42,852 nucleotides of DNA, taken from DATHSN01 sp035464115 (lineage in GTDB: Bacteria; Actinomycetota; Acidimicrobiia; Acidimicrobiales; SKKL01). A model generated the notes under the pieces. That model was given only the letters and a program-made list of their open reading frames with translations. It was not told where the DNA came from and did not search any database. Below are positions 8,145-15,662 of the stretch, piece after piece. The stretch covers positions 1 through 42,852 of the forward strand of contig DATHSN010000078.1 in NCBI GenBank assembly GCA_035464115.1. The letters are read 5' to 3'. The stretch's first letter is position 1. Each line of letters starts with the position of its first letter. Position numbers and translations under genes: made by a program.

Positions 8145-8186
8145 CCCATGTCCCACACGGGTTCGTGGGCACGCGACCGGTCTGTG

Positions 8187-8192
8187 TAATGT
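8187..8192 (+). promoter_or_regulatory. Possible -10 (TAATGT) of the oxidase operon
   Basis: TAATGT is the most AT-rich hexamer in the 170-base interval between ctaB and the operon. Use of this site would give a 5' UTR of about 115 bases. No leaderless hexamer lies near ATG 8316, so this operon differs from most neighbours. The rest of the interval shows no ORF with a good ribosome-binding site. Confidence 0.35.
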
Positions 8193-8315
8193 CCCGACCC
8201 GTACCCATCCATCCACTCCGACGAGGCGCGCCGCACGGTCGAGGGCGTCGCAGGCCCGGCCCGCGACATCGCTCCCGAGCGGACCGCCGTTGACGCCGGC
8301 GAGGTCACCGCTCCC

Positions 8316-9920
8316 ATGACGATCACCGACACCGCACCGGACACCGAGCCGGTGGCGCCGGCCGACGCCGACGAGGCTCCCTTCGGGGGACTCGGCGAGC
8401 TCGTCGGTACCGGCGCCCACGCCCGGATCGGCCGGATGTTCATCGGCTTCTCGCTCTTCTACGGCGTGGTCGGGCTCGTGGCCCAGCTGCTCCTCGACCT
8501 CGAGCGAATCACCCCCGACGAGGTCGACGTGCTCGACGTCGACGTCCTCGGGCAGGTGTTCACCCTCCAGCGGGTCTCGCTGGTGTTCCTGTTCGCCCTC
8601 CCGGCGCTGTTGGGCCTGGCCCTGGTGGTCGTGCCGTTGCAGGTCGGCGCCTCGACCATCGCCTTCCCCCGCGCCGCCGCCCTGTCGTTCTGGACGTGGC
8701 TGGTCGCCTCGGCGCTGCTGCTCGCCGGCTACCTGGTGGGCGGTGGCCCCGGCGGCACCGACCTGCGGGGCACCGACCTGTGGCTGCTCGCGCTCGGGCT
8801 GGTCGTCGCCGCCCTCGTGCTCGGGGCGGTGACGGTGGTCACCACCGTGCTCGCCCTCCGGGCCCAGGGCATGGGCCTGCGCCACGTGCCGCTGTTCTCG
8901 TTCGCGATGTTCGTCGCCGGCTCGGTGTGGATCCTCACCCTGCCGGTGCTCATCGGCAACGTGGTCATCGCCTACCTCGACCATCGCTACGGTCAGGTGC
9001 TGTTCGGCCTCAACGCCAACCTGTGGCCCCAGCTGGCCTGGGCGGTCGGCCAGCCCCAGATCTACGTCATCGCCATCCCCGTGCTCGGCATCGTGGGCGA
9101 CGTCGTGCCCGTGTTCGCCGGGGCCCGCCAGCGCCTCTACGACCTGGCCCTGGCCGGCATCGGGCTGTTCGGCGTGCTCTCCATCGGTGCCTGGGCCCAG
9201 ACCGCCTTCGCCCCCGATCTCGTCACCGAGCCGTTGTTCGTCGCCATGGGCGTGGCCGCGATCGTCCCCGTGCTGATGATGGTCGCCCTCGGCGCCGACA
9301 CCCTGCGCGCCGGGCGCCCCCGCCTCGGCGCCCCGCTGCTGCTCGGGCTGGCCACGTGGCTGATGCTCCTCGCCGCCACCGCGGCGGGCGCGCTGCACGT
9401 CATCGAGCCCCTCGAGCTGGTCGGCACCTCGTTCGGCACCGCCCAGATGCAGCTCACCATCACCGCCGCCCTGCTGGGCCTGCTCGCCGGGCTCTGGTTC
9501 TGGGCGCCCAAGGTCAACGGCACGCTGCTGCCCGAGGGCGCCGGTCTCGCCCTGGCCGGCCTCGGTCTGCTCGGGGGCCTGTTGGCGGGGGTCGCCCTGG
9601 CGGTCGCCGGTGTCCTCGACCAGCCCGACACCGTGCTCCCCGGCCCGGTCGACGACGGCGTCGACATCCTCAACATCGTGGCCGTGGTCGGCACCGCACT
9701 CGTGCTGCTCACCCTGCTCGGGGCCGCCGCCGCCCTGGTCCGCCCCCGCCGGGGCGAGGCCGTCGCCGACGACCCGTGGGGCGGGCACACCCTCGAGTGG
9801 GCCACCACATCGCCGCCGGCACCGGGCAACTTCGCCCAGCCGCCGGTCGTCACCGACGAGCGTCCGCTGCTGCGGGCCGCCACCGCCGACACCGCCGACA
9901 CCGAGGAGGGCAGCGCCTGA
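8316..9920 (+). CDS. Heme-copper oxidase subunit I paralogue lacking all metal-ligand histidines
   Basis: 534 residues, about twelve transmembrane helices. Homology to the active CtaD (12594-14633) is visible in FTLQRVSLVF (against FTMHGTTMIF), VPLQVGASTIAFPRA, GQPQIYVIAIPVLGIV (against GHPEVYLMILPAFGIV), GAWAQTAF (against GVWAHHMF), WFWAPKVNG and the C-terminal PWGGHTLEWATTSP. Every ligand is changed: heme a His94 to Gln85, CuB His272 to Gln246, CuB His321/His322 to Gln295/Thr296, and His407/His409 to Ala376/Met378 (ungapped back from the APKV motif). The CuB-cross-link Tyr is kept (Tyr250), while the K-channel Lys350 aligns with Met. It therefore cannot bind heme a3-CuB in the normal way. 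It heads the oxidase operon and overlaps the next gene by one base. A structural, assembly or regulatory role is inferred. Confidence 0.82.
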   Translation: MTITDTAPDTEPVAPADADEAPFGGLGELVGTGAHARIGRMFIGFSLFYGVVGLVAQLLLDLERITPDEVDVLDVDVLGQVFTLQRVSLVFLFALPALLGLALVVVPLQVGASTIAFPRAAALSFWTWLVASALLLAGYLVGGGPGGTDLRGTDLWLLALGLVVAALVLGAVTVVTTVLALRAQGMGLRHVPLFSFAMFVAGSVWILTLPVLIGNVVIAYLDHRYGQVLFGLNANLWPQLAWAVGQPQIYVIAIPVLGIVGDVVPVFAGARQRLYDLALAGIGLFGVLSIGAWAQTAFAPDLVTEPLFVAMGVAAIVPVLMMVALGADTLRAGRPRLGAPLLLGLATWLMLLAATAAGALHVIEPLELVGTSFGTAQMQLTITAALLGLLAGLWFWAPKVNGTLLPEGAGLALAGLGLLGGLLAGVALAVAGVLDQPDTVLPGPVDDGVDILNIVAVVGTALVLLTLLGAAAALVRPRRGEAVADDPWGGHTLEWATTSPPAPGNFAQPPVVTDERPLLRAATADTADTEEGSA

Positions 9921-10531
9921 TGACCGCCCCCGTGCTCGACCGCATCCCGCCCGACGTCGCCGCCCCGGCGCCGACGCGGCCGCGGGTGGTCATGATCGGC
10001 ACCGCGCTGGTGTCCGCCGCCGTGCTGGCGCTGTTCGCCGGCATGTTCGCCATCTACTTCAACCAGCGCTCGGCCACCATCGCCGGTGGCGAGGAGTGGA
10101 TCCCCGGCGGCGCCGGCACCATCCCGCTCACCCCGGCCTCGGTGATGTTCGTCACCCTCGGCATGTCGATGATCACGGTCCAGTGGTCGGTGTACGCCAT
10201 CGGCAACGACGACCGGCGCAACACCTACATCTCGCTCGGCCTCACCCTCGTGTTCGGTGCGGCGTTCCTCAACCAGGCCGCGTTCATGTTCTCCGAGATG
10301 GGCTGGGTCATCGCCGACTCGATCCAGGCCGTGCTCATCTACGCCATCACCGGCGGCCACGTCGTGATGATGGTGGTGGCCATGGCCTTCGTCACCCTCA
10401 TGGGGGTCCGGGCTCTCGGCGGCCAGTTCAACGCCCGTGACCACGAGGGGATCTCCGCGGCGGCGCTGTTCTGGCACGCCTCGGTGGTCGTCTACGCGGT
10501 CATCTGGGCCGGCATCTACCAGGTCAAGTAG
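9920..10531 (+). CDS. Heme-copper oxidase subunit III paralogue
   Basis: 203 residues with five clear hydrophobic helices. It matches subunit III through TPASVMFVTLGMSMITVQWSV, the helix with AITGGHVVMMVVAM (compare GFHGVHVSIGILM in ctaE) and the last helix ALFWHASVVVYAVIW (compare GLYWHFVDIVWIL). The ATG overlaps the stop of the subunit-I paralogue (TGATG), so the two are translationally coupled. A canonical subunit III (14626-15246) is encoded later in the same operon. This one therefore most likely partners the histidine-free subunit I. Confidence 0.8.
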   Translation: MTAPVLDRIPPDVAAPAPTRPRVVMIGTALVSAAVLALFAGMFAIYFNQRSATIAGGEEWIPGGAGTIPLTPASVMFVTLGMSMITVQWSVYAIGNDDRRNTYISLGLTLVFGAAFLNQAAFMFSEMGWVIADSIQAVLIYAITGGHVVMMVVAMAFVTLMGVRALGGQFNARDHEGISAAALFWHASVVVYAVIWAGIYQVK

Positions 10532-10540
10532 GGGCGTCTC

Positions 10541-11404
10541 ATGGTCACCATCGGATCGAAGCTGTTCTTCGGCCTCTCGGCCTTCTTCGTCCTCGCCGCG
10601 CTCGTCTACGGCTTCTCCACCGGCAGCCAGATCAACGGCGTGCTCAGCGCCGGGCTGGCCGGGGGCATCGGCGAGCCGCTCGGCTACTCGCTGCTCTTGT
10701 TCCTCGCCGGCATCAGCCTCGGGCTCGGCGTGGTCACCTCGGTGTTCCGCGACGCCGACCCCGAGGCCCAGGCCGAGGTCGTCGGGGTCGACGTGGTCCC
10801 CGAGGTCACCGCCCCCACCCACGCCTCGGCCTGGCCGGTGGTCGGGGCGTTCGGCGCCGGTGTGCTCATCGTCGGCCTCGTCGTCGAGCCGATCCTCACC
10901 TGGCTCGGCCTGGCCATGCTCGTGGCCACCGCGGTCGAGTGGACCATGTCGAACTGGGCCGACCGGGCCACCGGTGACCCGGCGGTCAACCGCACCATCC
11001 GCAACCGGCTCATGCAGCCCATCGAGATCCCCGCCATCGCCGCGTTCGGCATCGCCGTGTTCGTGCTGGCCATCTCCCGGGTGCTCCTGGCGGTCGACAA
11101 GGTCGGGGCCACGGTGCTGTTCGGGGTGGCGGCCACGGTCATCTTGGTGGTCGCCTCGCTGCTGGCCATGAAGCCGCAGGTGAGCCGCTCGCTGCTCACC
11201 GCGATCCTGCTGCTCGGCGGCGTGGCCCTCATCGCCGGTGGCGTGGCCGGCCTGGCCGCCGGCGAGCGTGAATTCGAAATACACGGCGAGCACGGCGATG
11301 ATGAGGACCACGGCGACGAGCCGGCCGACGAGCAGCCCACCGATGAGGGCACGCCCGACGAGGAAGCCGCCGTCACCGTCTCGATCTCGACCACCGAGGA
11401 CTGA
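10541..11404 (+). CDS. Membrane protein, CtaF-like N-terminus, in oxidase operon
   Basis: 287 residues with about six or seven hydrophobic segments and a strongly acidic, His-containing C-terminal tail (about 247-287). The first two helices (KLFFGLSAFFVLAALVYGFS and LGYSLLLFLAGISLGLG) followed by an acidic loop resemble the small actinobacterial oxidase subunit IV (CtaF). Two or three further helix pairs (AIAAFGIAVFVLAISRVLLA, TVILVVASLLAM, LLTAILLLGGVALIAGG) extend beyond that family. It is nine bases after the subunit-III paralogue and two before ctaC. Probably the third subunit of the accessory oxidase-like module; function is not established. Confidence 0.6.
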   Translation: MVTIGSKLFFGLSAFFVLAALVYGFSTGSQINGVLSAGLAGGIGEPLGYSLLLFLAGISLGLGVVTSVFRDADPEAQAEVVGVDVVPEVTAPTHASAWPVVGAFGAGVLIVGLVVEPILTWLGLAMLVATAVEWTMSNWADRATGDPAVNRTIRNRLMQPIEIPAIAAFGIAVFVLAISRVLLAVDKVGATVLFGVAATVILVVASLLAMKPQVSRSLLTAILLLGGVALIAGGVAGLAAGEREFEIHGEHGDDEDHGDEPADEQPTDEGTPDEEAAVTVSISTTED

Positions 11405-11406
11405 GC

Positions 11407-12537
11407 GTGCCCGAGACCCCCATCCGCCCCCGCCCCCGTCGCACCTGGCTGCTGGCCGCCCTCGTCGGCCTCACCTTGGTGCTGGCCGGCTGCGCCGAGT
11501 CGGCGCCGCTCGACACCCTCGAGCCCGAGGGCCCGGCGGCACGCACCATCGACAACCTGGTCCAGCCGGTGTTCCTCGTGGCCGCCGTGGTGTTCGTGCT
11601 GGTCGAGGGCGCCATCGTGTTCATCTTGTGGCGCTTCCGGCGCCACAAGGACGACGACGACGACGTGGCCCCCGAGCAGGTCCACGGCAACACCCGCCTC
11701 GAGGTGGGCTGGACCGTGCTCCCCGCGGTGATCCTCGCCCCCATCGCGGTGTTCACCGTCGCCACCATCTTCGAGCTCGAGGAGCGCGATCCCGACGCCC
11801 TGCGCATCGAGGTCGCCGGCCAGCAGTGGTGGTGGGAGTTCCGCTACGACATCGACGAGGACGGCACCGCCGACATCATCACCGCCACCGAGATGGTGAT
11901 CCCCGCCGGCCGCCAGGTCGACCTGTCGATCACCTCGAACGACGTGATCCACTCGTTCTGGATCCCCCGCCTCAACGGCAAGCGCGACGCCGTGCCCGGG
12001 CGCCTCTCCACGCTCAGCATGGAGGCCGACGAGCCGGGGCTCTACTTCGGCCAGTGCACCGAGTACTGCGGGCTCAGCCACGCCGAGATGCGCATGCGGG
12101 TCGTCGCCCTGCCCCCCGACGAGTACGACGCCTGGGTCGCCGAGCAGCTCGAGCCGGCGCCCACCCCCGCCACCGCGGCCGAGCAGCGCGGCCAGGAGGT
12201 CTACATCGGCAACTGCGCGAGCTGCCACCAGATGAACGGCCTGGCCGAGCCCGAGGTGGTGCCGCTCGTCGCCGGTGTGGCCCCCAACCTCACCCACTTC
12301 GCCACCCGCAACGCCTACGCCGGTGGCATCTACGAGCTCTACCGGCCCGACGGCAGCGTCGACCGCAACCAGCTCGAGGCGTGGATCCGCAACGCCCCCG
12401 CCGAGAAGGCCATGTCGCCCGACGACGGGCGGGGCATGCCCGCCCTCGGGCTGAGCGAAGCCCAGATCGACGACCTCGTCGACTACCTCCTCGCCACGGG
12501 CGACGGTCCCACCTGGACCGGGCCCCGCAACGACTGA
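11407..12537 (+). CDS. ctaC: Cytochrome c oxidase subunit II with fused cytochrome c (caa3 type)
   Basis: 376 residues. A lipobox-like LVLAGC (Cys29) suggests a lipid-anchored N-terminus. Two transmembrane helices follow (about 50-75 and 97-122). The CuA domain contains QQWWWEFRY, HSFWIP and the ligand cluster GQCTEYCGLSHAEM. The C-terminal cytochrome c has GNCASCHQMNG (Cys270, Cys273, His274) and a distal Met, probably in DDGRGMPALGLS. The fused cytochrome c marks a caa3 oxidase, accepting electrons without a separate soluble cytochrome c. Start GTG 11407, two bases after the preceding stop. Confidence 0.93.
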   Translation: MPETPIRPRPRRTWLLAALVGLTLVLAGCAESAPLDTLEPEGPAARTIDNLVQPVFLVAAVVFVLVEGAIVFILWRFRRHKDDDDDVAPEQVHGNTRLEVGWTVLPAVILAPIAVFTVATIFELEERDPDALRIEVAGQQWWWEFRYDIDEDGTADIITATEMVIPAGRQVDLSITSNDVIHSFWIPRLNGKRDAVPGRLSTLSMEADEPGLYFGQCTEYCGLSHAEMRMRVVALPPDEYDAWVAEQLEPAPTPATAAEQRGQEVYIGNCASCHQMNGLAEPEVVPLVAGVAPNLTHFATRNAYAGGIYELYRPDGSVDRNQLEAWIRNAPAEKAMSPDDGRGMPALGLSEAQIDDLVDYLLATGDGPTWTGPRND

Positions 12538-12593
12538 CTCACCCGCCGACCCGACCGAGACCACCCGGCCACCCTGACGGGAGCGAAACGTTC

Positions 12594-14633
12594 ATGGCCA
12601 TCACCGAGGATCGCCCACTCGCACTGCCGAGCGGTGACCGTGCACCCCTCACCGAGCCGCCGCTCGGCGCGTTCCGCCGGCCCACCGCCACCACCGGGTG
12701 GCGGAGCTGGCTCACCACCGTCGACCACAAGCGGGTCGGCATCATGTACGGCGCCGCCGCGCTGTTCTTCCTCATCGTCGGTGGGGTCGAGGCGCTCATC
12801 ATCCGCCTCCAGCTCGCGGCCCCCGAGGGCACGCTGCTGTCGGCCGACCTCTACAACCAGATGTTCACCATGCACGGCACCACCATGATCTTCCTCGTGG
12901 TGATGCCCATGGGCGCGGCCTTCGCCAACTACCTGATCCCGCTGCAGATCGGGGCGCGCGACGTCGCCTTCCCCCGGCTCAACGCGTTCAGCTTCTGGTG
13001 CTTCCTCGGCGGCGGCATCTTCCTGAACACGTCGTGGTTCCTCGGTGGCGCCCCCGATGGCGGCTGGTTCAACTACGCCCCGAACTCCGGCGTGGTGTTC
13101 TCGCCCACCCACGGCATCGACTTCTGGAACCTCGGCCTCATCATCACCGGCATCGCCTCGCTCGTCGGCGCCGTCAACCTGATCACCACGGTGATCAACA
13201 TGCGGGCCCCGGGCATGAGCCTCATGAAGATGCCGATCTTCACCTGGATGGCGCTGGTCACCCAGTTCCTGCTGCTCTTCGCCGTCCCGGTGCTCACCGT
13301 CGCCCAGGTGCTGCTGCTCATGGACCGCCTCTACGACGGCAACTTCTTCAACGTCGAGGCCGGCGGCGACCCGCTGCTGTGGCAGCACCTGTTCTGGATC
13401 TTCGGTCACCCCGAGGTGTACCTGATGATCCTCCCGGCGTTCGGCATCGTGTCGGAGATCCTGCCGGTGTTCTCCCGCAAGCCCATCTTCGGCTACCCGT
13501 TCATCGTGTTCTCGGGCGTCGCCATCGGCTTCATGGGCTTCGGTGTGTGGGCCCACCACATGTTCGCCAGCGGCATCGGCCCGCTCTCGGTGGCCGCCTT
13601 CTCGCTCGCCACCATGTTCATCGCGGTGCCCACCGGCGTGAAGATCTTGAACTGGACCGCCACCATGTGGGGCGGCAAGCTCCGCTTCGACGCCGCGATG
13701 CTGTTCGCCATCGGCCTGGTCACGATGTTCACCATCGGCGGCCTGTCGGGCGTCACCCACGCCATCGCCCCGGCCGACACCCAGCAGACCGACACCTACT
13801 ACATCGTCGCCCACTTCCACTACGTGCTGTTCGGCGGTGCGTTCTTCGGCTTCATGGGCGGCTTCTACTTCTGGTGGCCCAAGGTGTTCGGCTACCGCCT
13901 CAACGAGGCGTGGGGCAAGTGGAACTTCTGGACCCTGCTCGTGGGCTTCAACCTCACGTTCGGGCCCATGCACATCCTCGGCCTGCAGGGCATGAGCCGA
14001 CGGGTCTACACCTACTCCGACGGCTACGGCTTCAACTTCTGGAACCTGGTGGCCACGATCGGGGCGTTCATCATCGCCTTCTCGGTGCTGTTGTTCGTGA
14101 TCAACATCTTCCGCAGCAAGAAGCAGGCGTCGTCGCTGCCGCCGGTCGGGCCCGATCCCTGGGACGCCCGCACCCTCGAGTGGATGATCCAGTCGCCGAC
14201 GCCGGCCCACAACTTCGACGAGGTCCCCACCGTCACCCACCTCGACGAGTTCTGGCACCGCAAGTACGCCGAGGACGACGAGGGCCGCATCCGCCGGGTC
14301 GCCACCGCCGACGAGGTCGCCCAGCCCGGCGACGGCACCGGCGTGCACCTCCCGTCGCCGTCGTACTGGCCCATCGTGGTGTGCTTCTCGCTGCCGGTCA
14401 TCGCCTACGGCCTCATCTACAGCCTGGCGCTGGCGCTCGTCGGTGGGCTCATCCTCTTCGCCGGCGTCTACGGCTGGGTGATGGAGCCCCCCGACGACCA
14501 CGAGAACGTCCACGGCGACGACCACCACGGCGGCGACGATTCGTCCGACGCCGTCCCCGGTGAGGGTGCCGAGTCCGACACCGAGGACGTCGACACCGGC
14601 GCCGCCGACCAGGAGGTCGCTCCCGTTGGCTGA
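12594..14633 (+). CDS. ctaD: Cytochrome c oxidase subunit I (active, caa3)
   Basis: 679 residues. Catalytic subunit that reduces O2 and pumps protons. All ligands are present: heme a His94 (FTMHGTTMIF) and His409, heme a3 His407 (IVAHFHYVL), CuB His272 (GHPEVY), His321 and His322 (WAHHMF). The cross-link Tyr276 and K-channel Lys350 (TGVKILNW) make it an A-type enzyme. Beyond the usual twelve helices it has a C-terminal extension with two more helices (about 590-640) and an acidic, His-containing tail, which looks like an added CtaF-type segment. Start ATG 12594, preceded by GGGAG. The frame stays open far upstream through ctaC, but that is not coding. Confidence 0.95.
   Translation: MAITEDRPLALPSGDRAPLTEPPLGAFRRPTATTGWRSWLTTVDHKRVGIMYGAAALFFLIVGGVEALIIRLQLAAPEGTLLSADLYNQMFTMHGTTMIFLVVMPMGAAFANYLIPLQIGARDVAFPRLNAFSFWCFLGGGIFLNTSWFLGGAPDGGWFNYAPNSGVVFSPTHGIDFWNLGLIITGIASLVGAVNLITTVINMRAPGMSLMKMPIFTWMALVTQFLLLFAVPVLTVAQVLLLMDRLYDGNFFNVEAGGDPLLWQHLFWIFGHPEVYLMILPAFGIVSEILPVFSRKPIFGYPFIVFSGVAIGFMGFGVWAHHMFASGIGPLSVAAFSLATMFIAVPTGVKILNWTATMWGGKLRFDAAMLFAIGLVTMFTIGGLSGVTHAIAPADTQQTDTYYIVAHFHYVLFGGAFFGFMGGFYFWWPKVFGYRLNEAWGKWNFWTLLVGFNLTFGPMHILGLQGMSRRVYTYSDGYGFNFWNLVATIGAFIIAFSVLLFVINIFRSKKQASSLPPVGPDPWDARTLEWMIQSPTPAHNFDEVPTVTHLDEFWHRKYAEDDEGRIRRVATADEVAQPGDGTGVHLPSPSYWPIVVCFSLPVIAYGLIYSLALALVGGLILFAGVYGWVMEPPDDHENVHGDDHHGGDDSSDAVPGEGAESDTEDVDTGAADQEVAPVG
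14611..14616 (+). promoter_or_regulatory. Ribosome-binding site setting a TTG start for ctaE
   Basis: A perfect AGGAGG inside the last codons of ctaD, nine bases before TTG 14626. No ATG or GTG is available at a suitable distance, so this site decides the start and couples ctaE to ctaD. Confidence 0.7.
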
Positions 14634-15246
14634 GGCCACCATCCCCGCCCCGCCGCACGCCGAGCTGGGTCACGACCCCCACGCCACCACCACGGGGGTC
14701 TCCAACACCAAGCTCGCCATGTGGGTGTTCCTCGGCTCCGAGGTCATGCTCTTCGGCGGGCTCATCTCCACGTACCTGCTCTACAAGGACCGGGTGCCCG
14801 AGGGCGGCATCGGCCCGCGCGACGTGTTCGACATCCCGTTCACGTCGGCGTCGTCGTTCGTGCTGCTGATGAGCTCGCTCACCATGGTGCTCGCCGTGTC
14901 GGCCATCGCCCGGGGCGACCACCGTCGCACCCGCGTGTGGTTGGTGACCACGTCGCTGCTCGGCGCCACCTTCCTCGCCGGCCAGGTCTACGAGTTCACC
15001 GCGTTCTACCGCGAGGGCCTCGGCTTCACCACCAACATCTTCGCCACCGCCTTCTACACCCTCACCGGGTTCCACGGCGTGCACGTCTCGATCGGCATCC
15101 TCATGTTGATGTCGCTCTTCGTGCTGTCGCTGCGGGGCCGGCTCGGCACCGAGCGGGCCGAGGCGGTCGAGATCGTCGGTCTGTACTGGCACTTCGTCGA
15201 CATCGTGTGGATCTTGATCTTCACGGTCGTGTACCTGATCCCCTAG
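14626..15246 (+). CDS. ctaE: Cytochrome c oxidase subunit III
   Basis: 206 residues with five transmembrane helices, the short bacterial form of subunit III. Diagnostic segments are KLAMWVFLGSEVMLFGG, AGQVYEFTAFYREGLGF, GFHGVHVSIGILMLMS and YWHFVDIVWILIFTVVYL. It starts at TTG 14626, selected by the AGGAGG at 14611-14616, and overlaps ctaD by eight bases. A start at the in-frame ATG 14560 is unlikely because that stretch is the ctaD tail read in another frame. Part of the caa3 operon. Confidence 0.92.
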   Translation: MAEATIPAPPHAELGHDPHATTTGVSNTKLAMWVFLGSEVMLFGGLISTYLLYKDRVPEGGIGPRDVFDIPFTSASSFVLLMSSLTMVLAVSAIARGDHRRTRVWLVTTSLLGATFLAGQVYEFTAFYREGLGFTTNIFATAFYTLTGFHGVHVSIGILMLMSLFVLSLRGRLGTERAEAVEIVGLYWHFVDIVWILIFTVVYLIP

Positions 15247-15254
15247 GAGCCCTG

Positions 15255-15590
15255 TTGAGCACCACCGAGGCAACCGATCGGGACGAGCAGGCGCTCGAGG
15301 CCCACGACGTCCACGACCATCCCACCGACGGCAAGTACATCAAGATCGCCATCCTCCTCGCCGTGCTCACCGCGGCCGAGGTGGCCACCTACCCGGCCGA
15401 GGAGGCCCTCGGGTCGGCGCTGGTGCCGATCCTGTTGGTGCTGATGGTCATCAAGTTCTGGTACGTGGCCGCCTTCTTCATGCACCTCAAGTTCGACTCC
15501 CGCATGTTCAGCTGGGTGTTCGTCGCCGGCATCGTCACCGCGGTGGCGGTGTACATGGTGGCGCTCGCCACCTTCGAGTTCTTCGTCTAG
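15255..15590 (+). CDS. Cytochrome c oxidase subunit IV family (caa3 small subunit)
   Basis: 111 residues with three transmembrane helices. After a hydrophilic N-terminus come YIKIAILLAVLTAAEVATY, a second helix ALVPILLVLMVIKFWYVAAF with FFMHLKFDS, and a final helix. The VIKFWYVAAFFMHLKFD signature is characteristic of the prokaryotic subunit IV / caa3 SU IV family. No ATG lies near the start. TTG 15255 follows AGGAG (15245-15249) by five bases and eight bases separate it from ctaE. It is the last gene of the operon, ending before the terminator at 15610. Confidence 0.85.
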   Translation: MSTTEATDRDEQALEAHDVHDHPTDGKYIKIAILLAVLTAAEVATYPAEEALGSALVPILLVLMVIKFWYVAAFFMHLKFDSRMFSWVFVAGIVTAVAVYMVALATFEFFV

Positions 15591-15609
15591 CCCTGGGGAC
15601 CGACGCGAC

Positions 15610-15637
15610 GAGGCCCGGCCCCCAGGGGCCGGGCCTC
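15610..15637. terminator. Bidirectional 13-bp hairpin after the oxidase operon
   Basis: A perfect 13-bp stem (15610-15622 with 15625-15637) between the convergent caa3 operon and the nirK fusion gene. Its near-symmetric GC stem can serve both directions. Confidence 0.75.
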
Positions 15638-15662
15638 GCTCGCGCGTGCGGGCGGACGGTGG

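Noticed and set aside
7146..9788. 880-residue open frame on the minus strand opposite ctaB and the subunit-I paralogue
   Set aside because: Composition is low-complexity Gly/His/Glu/Asp/Arg, typical of the antisense of GC-rich genes. The plus strand has recognisable families with start signals.
11238..12593. Upstream extension of the ctaD frame through ctaC
   Set aside because: The frame is open only because of high GC. The extension is Arg/Pro-rich, and ctaC is clearly coded in another frame. The true start is ATG 12594.
12483..14642. 719-residue antisense frame opposite ctaD
   Set aside because: A shadow of the strongly conserved ctaD gene; no family motif and no start signal.
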